Assembly (NCBI GenBank): GCA_003140115.1
Contig: PLIQ01000131.1
Coordinates: 954 to 10,345 of the forward strand
From: Actinomycetota bacterium
GTDB taxonomy: Bacteria > Actinomycetota > Actinomycetes > Streptosporangiales > Streptosporangiaceae
Reading direction: 5' to 3'
DNA length: 9,392 bases
This document shows positions 1 to 5,852 of the stretch, one piece after another. The position numbers and the translations under genes are program-made. The notes under the pieces were generated by a model that searched no databases, was not told where the DNA came from, and saw nothing but the letters and a program-made list of their open reading frames with translations. The first letter of the stretch is position 1, and each line of letters starts with the position of its first letter.

Positions 1-585
1 CGCCATCCTGACCTCGAACGACGGGCCGAGCTGCTGGACGAGGTGGTCGGCTACCTCGGCCGGAACGGCATCGCCGGAGTGTCACTGCGGCCAGTTGCCC
101 GCGCCCTGGGTGTGTCGGTCAACGCGCTGGTGCATCACTTCGGCAGCAAGGACGAACTGGTGGTCGCCGCGTTGCGGCGGGCCGCTGAGATTCAGCGAGG
201 AGTCGAGGGGCGGTGGCGGCGGCAGGTACCTCACCTGTCCACGGCGGACCTGCAGCGGCGCTGGTGGCGGTGGATCAACCGCAGCCCGGAGCACTTGGCG
301 CTGGTGCGACTGGGTCTCGAAGCCGCCACGCTGGACGCCACGGTCAGCGGTCTGCCCGGTGATGTGCGCGCGGAGCAGATCTCGTTTTGGCGCGAGGACA
401 TCGCCGACCGCCTAGTCGCTGACGGCATCAGGCCCGAGGACGCCGAACGCGAGGCATCGCTGGTCAAGGCGACGTTCACCGGCCTGGTGCTTGACCTGCT
501 AGCCACCGGTCACCGCAAGCGCCTCACCGACGCCCTTGAATGCACCCTCAGCCGCCTCGACGCCCTGACCCACTCGGCCCCGTAA
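1..585 (+). CDS. TetR-family transcriptional regulator, 5' end missing
   Basis: A one-component DNA-binding repressor of the TetR/AcrR class. The frame is open back to base 1 and reads RHPDLERRAELLDEV before the first in-window GTG at 43, so the true start lies upstream; 194 residues are visible. The N-terminal helix-turn-helix spans about codons 9-55. The TetR signature is clear: SLRPVARALGVSVNALVHHF followed by GSKDEL, where TetR proteins usually have Y-x-H-F-x-s-K-e-x-L. The remaining roughly 135 residues are helical and would form the ligand-binding and dimer domain, which is too divergent to suggest an inducer. It ends in TAA and is followed by an 87-bp gap before the end of the convergent 93-residue gene. 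No target operon can be named. hutI lies about 580 bp downstream on the same strand, but nothing links the two. Family assignment is secure; the role is unknown. Confidence 0.9.
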   Translation, partial: RHPDLERRAELLDEVVGYLGRNGIAGVSLRPVARALGVSVNALVHHFGSKDELVVAALRRAAEIQRGVEGRWRRQVPHLSTADLQRRWWRWINRSPEHLALVRLGLEAATLDATVSGLPGDVRAEQISFWREDIADRLVADGIRPEDAEREASLVKATFTGLVLDLLATGHRKRLTDALECTLSRLDALTHSAP

Positions 586-672
586 GAGTGGCCGCCGACC
601 CGAGGCCATCGCGGACGAGGTATCTGCCGAGCGACAGAGAGACCGGTTCTTAAATGATGACCCGGCGGTGTG

Positions 673-954
673 TCACCGGGGCAGCCCCAGGCGGCGCCGC
701 ACCTCGTCGGCACTCAGGTACTTCTCGTCGCCCCGCCGGGCGGGCAGGTCCAGGATCCGCCGGGCCTGCTGCTCGGACAGCTCGCCGGTCCGTCCCGCCG
801 CCTCAAGCGCGTCCAGTTCCTCGGCCCGGGCTGCTTCCTCGGCCTCGACCAGCTCCTGCGGTGAGGCGATCCGCGCCAGCGCCCGCAGCCTTCTCAGCTC
901 GCGCGCGGGCACCTGTGCCAGCGGCTCGTCCGGCTCGGTGGGCTGGGCGGTCAT
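673..954 (-). CDS. Charged 93-residue protein of unknown function
   Basis: I do not recognise a family. The protein is predicted almost wholly helical and rich in Glu, Arg, Ala and Leu. It contains VPARELRRLRALARI, an acidic segment around EAEEAARAEELDALEA, and a C-terminal KYLSADEVRRRLGLPR that looks like a short helix-turn-helix or cap helix. It has no membrane segment, signal peptide or cysteine. The ATG at 954 is preceded by GGAG with about 8 bases of spacing, a good ribosome-binding site, and the gene ends in TGA. Third-position G/C is high, so it is probably a real gene. It is transcribed away from hutI and toward the TetR gene. The size and charge would suit an antitoxin or small regulator, but no partner toxin is visible, so that stays speculation. 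Confidence 0.7.
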   Translation of the reverse strand: MTAQPTEPDEPLAQVPARELRRLRALARIASPQELVEAEEAARAEELDALEAAGRTGELSEQQARRILDLPARRGDEKYLSADEVRRRLGLPR

Positions 955-1001
955 GCCGCACTCTCCTTCGCCGTTGGGGTTACCGGCCGCCGTGGCCAGC
1001 G

Positions 1002-1175
1002 TTACACGTCATCGTACGGGTCGTATGAGACGGCGGTCCGCAGGCCGCGCGGCTTGTGGGGCGGTACTTCGCGGGTCCAGTCGGGGCCCGGCGCCCTTTG
1101 GCTCGCCGGGAGTCCAGTCGGTCCCGCGCCCTCTGGCTTGCGTGGGGCAAGCTTGTCCCTGTGACACTCCCGCAT
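1002..1175 (-). CDS. Possible 57-codon small ORF upstream of the 93-residue gene
   Basis: This frame runs from ATG 1175 to TAA 1002 and ends 47 bp before the start of the 93-residue gene on the same strand. The last 28 or so codons ([20 protein letters not shown], then SYDPYDDV) have nearly all G or C at third positions, as real genes here do. The first half is less convincing: it overlaps the first codons of hutI on the other strand, runs through the imperfect direct repeat at 1075-1147, and has no clear ribosome-binding site. It could be a real small protein, the remnant of a longer gene whose 5' part was replaced, or chance. No family is recognised. Confidence 0.25.
   Translation of the reverse strand: MRECHRDKLAPRKPEGAGPTGLPASQRAPGPDWTREVPPHKPRGLRTAVSYDPYDDV
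1075..1147. repeat. Imperfect tandem direct repeat of about 36 bp upstream of hutI
   Basis: Two adjacent copies, 1075-1110 and 1112-1147, share GTCCAGTCGG at the left, then GCGCCCT-TGGCT-GC and a G-rich end. They differ by a few substitutions and a 2-base deletion in the second copy. The array ends 13 bases before the hutI GTG. It may be a duplication in the leader or a pair of regulatory sites. Confidence 0.6.
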
Positions 1176-2375
1176 AGCACGCTGATCACGCGGATCGGGG
1201 AACTGGTCACCAACGACGGTGACGGTACCTTCGCCGCCCTTACCGATGCGGCGCTGGTCATCGAGGACGGCACGGTGGCCTGGACCGGCCCGGCGGACCA
1301 GGCGCCCGCTGCCGATTCCGTGGTCGACGCGGACGGGCGGGCGGTGCTGCCCGGCTTCGTCGACTCCCACGCCCACCTGGTCTTCGCGGGGGAGCGCAGC
1401 GCCGAGTTCGCGGCCAGGATGGCGGGCCGCCCCTACCAGGCGGGCGGCATCCTCACCACGGTGGCGGCGACCCGGGCCGCGTCCGACGCCGCGCTCCGCG
1501 AGAACCTGCAGCGGCTGGCGGCCGAGATGCTCCGGCAGGGAACGACCACGTTCGAGTGCAAGTCCGGCTACGGGCTCACCGTGGCCGACGAGGCGCGCGG
1601 GCTCGCGCTGGCCGCCGAGGTCACCTCCGAGGTCACCTACCTCGGCGCGCACGTCGTGCCGCCCGAGTTCACCGGCGACGTGCCCGGCTACGTGGACCTG
1701 GTGTGCGGCCCGATGCTCGAGGCGTGCGCCCCGCACGCCCGGTGGATCGACGTGTTCTGCGAGGACGGCGCGTTCGGCGCCGACGAGGCCGCCGCGATCC
1801 TGGCCGCGGGCCGGGCCCGCGGCCTGGGCGCCCGCATCCACGCCAACCAGCTCGGACCCGGGCCCGGCATCCGCGTCGCGGCGGAGGCCGGTGCGGCCTC
1901 CGCCGACCACTGCACCTATCTCACCGACGCCGACCTGGACACGATCGTGTCCGCCCCGCTGGTCGCGACGCTGCTGCCCGGCGCCGAATTCGGCACCCGG
2001 CACCCCTACCCGGACGCGCGCCGGCTGCTGGACGCCGGGGCCACGGTGGCTCTGGCCACCGACTGCAACCCGGGTTCCTCGTTCACCTCCAGCATGCCGT
2101 TCTGCATCGCGCTGGCCGTCCGCGACATGCGGATGACCACCCAGGAGGCGGTCTGGGCCGCCACCGCCGGCGGCGCCCGCGCCCTGCGCCGCCCCGACGT
2201 CGGCCACCTCGGCGTAGGCGCGCGCGCCGACCTGATCCTGCTCGACGCCCCCTCCCACGCCTACCTGGCCTACCGCCCCGGCGTCCCCCTCGTCGCCGCC
2301 GTCTGGCAGTCCGGCCACCTAGCCGCCGGCGCGGTCCCTTGGTCCCGGCCTCCTAGCCCCTGCGGGACCTATTGA
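1161..2375 (+). CDS. hutI: Imidazolonepropionase
   Basis: HutI hydrolyses 4-imidazolone-5-propionate to N-formimino-L-glutamate, the third step of cytoplasmic histidine breakdown. It belongs to the amidohydrolase superfamily (metal-dependent TIM barrel). The 404 residues from GTG 1161 match the family's usual size. Expected residues are present: the metal pair DSHAH (His70, His72) after [14 protein letters not shown] (His227), SADHCTYL (His250) and the metal Asp in ATDCNPGSS (Asp301). [18 protein letters not shown] and ATLLPGAEF are also HutI hallmarks. GTG 1161 was chosen because it gives the normal short lead into the first strand ([10 protein letters not shown]). The frame stays open upstream to 1056, but that stretch is repeat sequence with poor codons. 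The Shine-Dalgarno signal is weak (GGGG 13 bases upstream). The final 15 or so residues ([14 protein letters not shown]) extend past the normal C-terminus. The usual partners hutH, hutU and a formiminoglutamate deiminase are not in the window. Confidence 0.95.
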   Translation: MTLPHSTLITRIGELVTNDGDGTFAALTDAALVIEDGTVAWTGPADQAPAADSVVDADGRAVLPGFVDSHAHLVFAGERSAEFAARMAGRPYQAGGILTTVAATRAASDAALRENLQRLAAEMLRQGTTTFECKSGYGLTVADEARGLALAAEVTSEVTYLGAHVVPPEFTGDVPGYVDLVCGPMLEACAPHARWIDVFCEDGAFGADEAAAILAAGRARGLGARIHANQLGPGPGIRVAAEAGAASADHCTYLTDADLDTIVSAPLVATLLPGAEFGTRHPYPDARRLLDAGATVALATDCNPGSSFTSSMPFCIALAVRDMRMTTQEAVWAATAGGARALRRPDVGHLGVGARADLILLDAPSHAYLAYRPGVPLVAAVWQSGHLAAGAVPWSRPPSPCGTY

Positions 2376-2406
2376 CCGGGAAGCGCCCTCGGATCGGGAC
2401 TTTTAC

Positions 2407-2457
2407 ATGATCACGGGCAGAAATGGCCAAATGGGGTCCAAAAGTGCCCGCGATCAT
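2407..2457. repeat. Long inverted repeat in the hutI 3' convergent gap
   Basis: The arms ATGATCACGGGCA (2407-2419) and TGCCCGCGATCAT (2445-2457) pair over 13 positions with a single G-T wobble, and C2406-G2458 adds one more pair. The 25-base loop can itself fold: TGGCC (2424-2428) pairs with GGTCCA (2435-2440) with one bulged base. ACTTTT (2399-2404) can alternatively pair with AAAAGT (2440-2445). It lies 32 bp past the hutI stop, between two genes that point at each other, so it cannot be an upstream promoter element for either. A bidirectional terminator, or one copy of a dispersed palindromic element, is most likely. Confidence 0.75.
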
Positions 2458-2471
2458 GGTCGACGCCCGGA

Positions 2472-2525
2472 ATGTCTCAATATTGAGTTCAGACATAATG
2501 GGACATAACCGGATCGGATCGGATC
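2472..2525. repeat. A/T-rich palindrome and 5-bp tandem repeat
   Basis: CTCAATATTGAG (2476-2487) is a perfect 12-bp palindrome. It sits inside a wider inverted pair, ATGTCT (2472-2477) and AGACAT (2491-2496), and is followed by GGACAT at 2501-2506. GGATC is then repeated three times at 2511-2525. The local A+T content is far above the rest of the window. Together with the stem-loop at 2407-2457 this accounts for most of the 224-bp gap between hutI and the flavin-reductase-like gene. The remainder shows nothing convincing. Confidence 0.55.
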
Positions 2526-2599
2526 GGCAGGTCGACGAGCGGGCGCCACACACCAGCCGATCGCCCCCGCCGACGCCCATGGGAAGCGCTCCGAACACG

Positions 2600-3109
2600 C
2601 TAAAGCTTCGAAGGTAGGTAGCTACGCCGGAAACGGATAAGCGGCTCTACCGAGTCCGTGACGTACGGGACGCTTGTGACGCGTGCGATGAGGAGCAGGT
2701 GGTCGCCGGCCAAAAGAACCTGCTCGGCCGCGCACTCCAGCGCGGCCAGCCCGCCCTCGACGATCAGCGCGCCGGAGGCCTCGCCCCGCTGGTACGGCAC
2801 GTCCGAGAGCATCAGCCGCGCCCCGGGCCGCCCCGCCGCGGCGAACCTCCCGGCCAGCACCCGCTGCCCGGCCGTCAGCAGCGTCACCGCGAACCGCGTG
2901 ACCGGTTCCTCGCTCCGGCCGAACAACTCGGCCGGATACGACCCAGCCAGCAGCGACACGGTCACCAGCGGCGGGTCCGAAGACACCGGGCAGAACGCGC
3001 TGACCGTGGCACCGACGTCATCGCGCCCGTCAGCCACCGTGACCAGCGTGACCGAGCTGGCCCACGTCTCCAGCGCCGCGGTGGCAAGCACCACGGGCCG
3101 TTCGGTCAA
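2600..3109 (-). CDS. Flavin reductase-like (FMN-binding split-barrel) protein
   Basis: This 169-residue protein matches the flavin reductase-like domain, which uses NAD(P)H to reduce free flavin for a partner oxygenase or binds FMN itself. The diagnostic region is near the N-terminus: an ALETWASSVTLVTV strand, then GATVSAFCPVSSDPPLVTVS (about residues 33-52), equivalent to the GMTVNAFCSVSLDPPLV motif of family members. FAVTLLTAGQRVLAGRFA and the C-terminal strands around LLLIARV also fit. The proposed start is TTG 3109, overlapping the sppA TGA as TTGA, which implies translational coupling. A GTG near 3097 is an alternative that removes only a few residues. The frame is open further upstream, but there it only mirrors the sppA coding sequence. 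The canonical GDH motif near the C-terminus is not evident (AGDHLLLIARV is the nearest), so substrate and partner are unknown. Confidence 0.8.
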   Translation of the reverse strand: MTERPVVLATAALETWASSVTLVTVADGRDDVGATVSAFCPVSSDPPLVTVSLLAGSYPAELFGRSEEPVTRFAVTLLTAGQRVLAGRFAAAGRPGARLMLSDVPYQRGEASGALIVEGGLAALECAAEQVLLAGDHLLLIARVTSVPYVTDSVEPLIRFRRSYLPSKL

Positions 3110-4893
3110 CTGATGGTCCAGGACCCCGGGAGCATCAGCGGTCCGTACGGTGGCAGGCCCGCGCGGGCCGCCAGCCGCCAGGCCGGTCCCCAGCCCAGAT
3201 AGGCGGCGCCGTCGGCGAACCCGAAGTCCAGCGCCGCGGCCGCCGCGGGGCGGGCCTCGCTGGACTCGGGCGGGCGCAGCTGGTCCAGCGGGGTCAGCCG
3301 GGGCCAGATGCGCAGCGGCGCGCCGGCCGGCAGGCCTGCCCGGCGCCGGGCGATCTCGGCCGCGGCCGCCATCCCGCCCAGCTCGTCGACCAGACCGTTC
3401 GCGGCGGCGTCGGCGCCGGTCCAGACCCGCCCGCGGGCCAGCTCGTGCATCCGCTCGACCGACATGCGCCGGCCCGAGGCCGCCTTGGAAATGAACTCCT
3501 GGTAGACCACGTCCAGCCAGGCGTTGACCCGGTCCCACTCGTCCTGCGTGAACGGGTGGGTCGGCGCGAACATCCGGGCCCGGGCGCCCTCGGCCACCGA
3601 ATCGGTGGTGATGCCGGCCCGGGCCAGGGCGTCCTCGAGCACCGGCTTGCCGAGGATCACGCCGATCGACCCGGTCAGCGTGCCGGGCTGGGCCACGATG
3701 ACGTCGGCCGCCATCGCGATGTAGTACCCGCCGGAGGCGGCCACGTCGCTCATCGAGACCACCACGGGCTTGCCGGCCGCGCGGATCCTGACCACCTCAC
3801 GCCAGATCGTGTCCGACGCCACCGCCGAACCGCCCGGGCTGTTGACCCGCAGCAGCACGGCCCGGACCCGCTCGTCGGACCGCGCCGACCGCAGCGCGGC
3901 CGCCACCGTGTCCGAGCCCATGGCGCCGCCGCCCACCGGGCCCCGGCTGCTGCGCCCCTGCCGGATCGGGCCGGACGCGTAGATCACCGCGACGAAGCGC
4001 TCACGCGGATTCGGCAGGCGGCGGGCGCGCTGCGCCAGCATGTGCAGGCGCTGGTAGCGCCCCACGTACTGCAGGATCGCACCCTTGCCCGCCTCCTTGC
4101 GGACCGCCTTGTAGACCTCGTCCCGGTAGCCGAGCTCGTCGACCAGACCCTCGGCCAGCGCGTCGGTGGCCAGGAACGGGCCCCGGTCGAGCAGCGCGCG
4201 GGCCTCCTCGACGGTCTTGCCGCGGCGTTCGGCGATGGCCGCGCTCAGCTGTTCCACGACGGAGACCGCCAGGCGTTCAGCGGCCTCGCGCGCAGGTCCG
4301 GTGAAGCCGCGCTCGGTCAGGTTGTCGGCCGCCGTCTTGTACTCGTACCGTTTGGCGCTCTCGAACCCGATGCCGACCTTGGCCAGCGCGTCGTGCAGGA
4401 ACAGCTGCTCGACGGCCACCCCGGTCAGTCCCAGGGTGCCGGACGGCTGCAGGTAGATCCGGTCGAACGCGGTGGCCAGGTAGTAGGGCATGTTCCCGTG
4501 CGTGAACTCGCCGAACGACTCGGCCCAGGCCACGGTGAGCTTGCCTGAGGCGCGGAACTCGGCGATCGCCTCGCGGATTTCCTGCATCCGGGCCAGGCCG
4601 ATCCGCCCCCCGCCGACCTTGGCCACCAGCACGCGGACCCGGTCGTCCTGGCTGGCGCGACGCAGGCCGTCGATGACGTCCGACAGCCTGATCTTGCGGA
4701 TGGACATCACCGCCGACAGCGGATCGGTGGCCGGCCCCTCCGGCACGCCCTCGGTAAGGTCGAGCTCGAGGATCAGGGGGGCGGTCTGGCGCTGTCGTAG
4801 CCTAGAGATCTCGGCGACCGGCCAAAAGCCGCCACGGTGCCCGCCGGGGGAGTCGTCCCCCCCGGAGCTTGCCCGGAGTTTAGCGTCTGCCAT
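3106..4893 (-). CDS. sppA: Signal peptide peptidase SppA, 67K type
   Basis: SppA is a serine/lysine-dyad protease that degrades leftover signal peptides and membrane-protein fragments. At 595 residues it is the long, tandem-domain form, close in length to the E. coli enzyme. The N-terminal domain (about 40-260) carries the general-base lysine in KRYEYKTAADN (Lys186). The C-terminal domain (about 300-520) carries the nucleophile in MSDVAASGGYY (Ser387). Their separation of about 200 residues is typical. LRVNSPGGSAVAS and GTLTGSIGVI also match. The N-terminus has no hydrophobic anchor: residues 1-38 are polar and rich in Gly, Asp and Arg, so membrane attachment must differ from E. coli. ATG 4893 is the only ordinary start before the first strand (LILELDL). 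It has no Shine-Dalgarno sequence but has TAAGCT 6 bases upstream, suggesting a leaderless message. Downstream, the flavin-reductase-like gene is coupled by a TTGA overlap. Confidence 0.95.
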   Translation of the reverse strand: MADAKLRASSGGDDSPGGHRGGFWPVAEISRLRQRQTAPLILELDLTEGVPEGPATDPLSAVMSIRKIRLSDVIDGLRRASQDDRVRVLVAKVGGGRIGLARMQEIREAIAEFRASGKLTVAWAESFGEFTHGNMPYYLATAFDRIYLQPSGTLGLTGVAVEQLFLHDALAKVGIGFESAKRYEYKTAADNLTERGFTGPAREAAERLAVSVVEQLSAAIAERRGKTVEEARALLDRGPFLATDALAEGLVDELGYRDEVYKAVRKEAGKGAILQYVGRYQRLHMLAQRARRLPNPRERFVAVIYASGPIRQGRSSRGPVGGGAMGSDTVAAALRSARSDERVRAVLLRVNSPGGSAVASDTIWREVVRIRAAGKPVVVSMSDVAASGGYYIAMAADVIVAQPGTLTGSIGVILGKPVLEDALARAGITTDSVAEGARARMFAPTHPFTQDEWDRVNAWLDVVYQEFISKAASGRRMSVERMHELARGRVWTGADAAANGLVDELGGMAAAAEIARRRAGLPAGAPLRIWPRLTPLDQLRPPESSEARPAAAAALDFGFADGAAYLGWGPAWRLAARAGLPPYGPLMLPGSWTIS

Positions 4894-5395
4894 GCGGCCA
4901 GCTTACGGCGCGAAGGAGAACGAGATCTGCCATCATCCGACCACGATTGTCGTGGATATCGCCAACGTGATGGGGTCGCGCCCCGACGGCTGGTGGCGGG
5001 ACCGGCCCGCAGCGGCGGTCCGGCTGCACACCGAACTCACCGCCCTGGCGGCCAGCGGCCGTCCCGTCCTGCCCGATGACACCGAGCCCGAAGCGTTCGT
5101 CATGGTCCTGGAGGGCGCCGCCCGGCCGGCCGCCGCCCGGATCGACGCGGCCGCCGCCCGGATCGACGCAGGTGCCGCTCGGATCGACGCGGCGCCGGGG
5201 GCAGGCGTGCGGGTCGTCCAGGCCGACGGCTCCGGCGATGACGCGATCGTGGCCCTGGTCCGCGACCTGCCCGGCCGGCGCGTGGTCGTGACCGCGGATC
5301 GAGAGCTGCGCCGAAGATGCGAGGCGGCCGGCGCGGAGGTGCTCGGCCCGGGCTGGCTGATCCGCCTGTTCCGCGAGCGACCAGGCGAGCGATAA
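4892..5395 (+). CDS. NYN/PIN-fold nuclease-like protein
   Basis: The protein (167 residues from ATG 4892) opens with TTIVVDIANVMGSRPDGWWR, where Asp and Asn sit as in the D-x-x-N of NYN/YacP-type metal-dependent RNases. It continues with FVMVLEGAA, an acidic SGDDAIVALVRDL and VVVTADRELRRRCEAAGAEV, equivalent to the conserved T-x-D of PIN/NYN nucleases. Similar actinobacterial proteins are often labelled NTP pyrophosphohydrolase; the visible motifs favour a nuclease fold, but activity is inferred. The start is uncertain. ATG 4892 overlaps the divergent sppA start and has only a distant GGAG. An excellent AAGGAG at 4913-4918 has no ATG, GTG or TTG at proper distance in this frame, only ATC at 4925, which would give the length I expect for relatives. 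Residues 80-100 are a triple heptapeptide insertion. It ends in TAA, repeated 12 bp later. Confidence 0.75.
   Translation: MRPAYGAKENEICHHPTTIVVDIANVMGSRPDGWWRDRPAAAVRLHTELTALAASGRPVLPDDTEPEAFVMVLEGAARPAAARIDAAAARIDAGAARIDAAPGAGVRVVQADGSGDDAIVALVRDLPGRRVVVTADRELRRRCEAAGAEVLGPGWLIRLFRERPGER
4900..4905 (-). promoter_or_regulatory. Candidate -10 element for a leaderless sppA transcript
   Basis: On the minus strand TAAGCT matches the actinobacterial TANNNT -10 pattern and ends exactly 6 bases before the A of the sppA ATG. Transcription starting on that A would give a leaderless message, consistent with the absent Shine-Dalgarno. No good -35 is visible. The element would lie inside the 5' end of the divergent NYN-like gene if that gene starts at 4892. 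Confidence 0.35.
5129..5191 (+). repeat. Three in-frame 21-bp repeats inside the NYN-like gene
   Basis: Copies lie at 5129-5149, 5150-5170 and 5171-5191 and encode AAARIDA, AAARIDA and GAARIDA. The first two differ only at the last base; the third has several substitutions. They lie between the conserved LEGAARP strand and the VRVVQADGSGDD segment, a loop position. This is a recent-looking in-frame expansion that should lengthen a helical linker without breaking the fold. Confidence 0.9.
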
Positions 5396-5409
5396 CGCGA
5401 GCGATAATC

Positions 5410-5440
5410 GGGCCGCCCGGCCCGTTCAACCGGGCGGCCC
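5410..5440 (+). terminator. Strong hairpin after the NYN-like gene
   Basis: GGGCCGCCCGG (5410-5420) and CCGGGCGGCCC (5430-5440) form a perfect 11-bp G/C stem around a 9-base loop, 14 bp past the stop codon. No U-tract follows, which is common for actinobacterial terminators. Confidence 0.75.
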
Positions 5441-5451
5441 CACTCTCCCTC

Positions 5452-5481
5452 TCGCTCCGGCGCACTCAGACGCCGGAGCGA
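5452..5481 (+). terminator. Second tandem hairpin terminator
   Basis: TCGCTCCGGCG (5452-5462) and CGCCGGAGCGA (5471-5481) form a perfect 11-bp stem with an 8-base loop, starting 11 bp after the first hairpin. Two stems in a row suggest tight insulation of the downstream membrane protein and phosphoesterase pair. Confidence 0.7.
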
Positions 5482-5535
5482 AGATCGTAGCAGGCTGCGA
5501 CGACCGGCCGCCCGACTTACCCGGATACGCGAGGT

Positions 5536-5565
5536 TTGGAAAATGCTGTGAGAAAAAGCTTTACT
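5536..5565 (+). promoter_or_regulatory. Weak candidate promoter for the membrane microprotein gene
   Basis: TTGGAA (5536-5541) resembles a -35 box and is followed after 18 bases by TTTACT (5560-5565), in a stretch that is A/T-rich for this genome (GAAAATGCTGTGAGAAAAAG). It lies after two terminators and before ATG 5601, where a promoter is expected. The -10 match is poor, so the exact boxes are uncertain. Confidence 0.25.
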
Positions 5566-5600
5566 AGCGGACAGACAATGTACTGACGACCAGAGGGAAG

Positions 5601-5846
5601 ATGCCTGTGCCTGTGCTGCTCATTGTCGCGATTGTCCTGTTCGTCGGCTTGCTGTTCGCCGCCGATCAACTGGTGAAGGCGATCAAGCGGGGTCGTCGCC
5701 GGGCCAGAGCCACCCAGCGGCTCGCCGCCGCGGAGGCCCGGGGCAAGGCGCGGCACAAGCAGCGACGAGCGGCAGCCGAGGCGAGCGCGGAGCTCACCTC
5801 CGTGATGCCCACCATCCACGACCTCGACCCTCGTCACGTAGAGTAG
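5601..5846 (+). CDS. Single-pass membrane protein, 81 residues, unknown function
   Basis: The N-terminus (about residues 4-21, PVLLIVAIVLFVGLLFAA) is one strong hydrophobic helix. It is followed by a very basic stretch, KAIKRGRRRARATQRLAAAE, and an Ala/Arg/Lys-rich helix to about residue 63. The C-terminus is acidic (TIHDLDPRHVE). By the positive-inside rule the C-terminal part should be cytoplasmic. No signal-peptidase site is clear. I do not recognise a family. ATG 5601 follows GAGGGAAG closely, a usable ribosome-binding site. The stop is 6 bp before the phosphoesterase GTG, so the two are almost certainly cotranscribed and perhaps translationally coupled. A membrane tether or partner for that enzyme is possible but only inferred from position. 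Confidence 0.75.
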   Translation: MPVPVLLIVAIVLFVGLLFAADQLVKAIKRGRRRARATQRLAAAEARGKARHKQRRAAAEASAELTSVMPTIHDLDPRHVE

Positions 5847-5852
5847 CGCCCG

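Noticed and set aside
650..690. Hairpin-like CGGTG-TGT-CACCG at the end of the 93-residue gene
   Set aside because: Only a 5-bp stem with a 3-base loop overlapping the stop codon; too weak to call a terminator.
654..1177. Plus-strand frames of 124 and 169 codons across the 93-residue gene
   Set aside because: Arg/Ser/Pro-rich shadows with no good start; the minus-strand frame has a proper ribosome-binding site and gene-like codons.
1002..2318. A 438-codon minus-strand frame across hutI
   Set aside because: Gly/Arg/Val-rich low-complexity translation with no family character, opposite a gene with full HutI motifs. Only its last 57 codons, beyond hutI, were kept as a weak candidate.
2423..2617. 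64-codon plus-strand frame in the gap after hutI
   Set aside because: Runs through the stem-loop, palindrome and GGATC repeat, has no ribosome-binding site, and its codon use is unlike genes here.
3110..3538. Upstream extension of the flavin-reductase-like gene to an ATG at 3538
   Set aside because: The added residues are Arg/Gly/Pro-rich shadow of the sppA gene; the family domain begins right after the TTG at 3109.
4490..4891. Upstream extension of the NYN-like frame into sppA
   Set aside because: Ser/Arg-rich translation opposite the conserved N-terminal domain of SppA; relatives begin close to the first strand.
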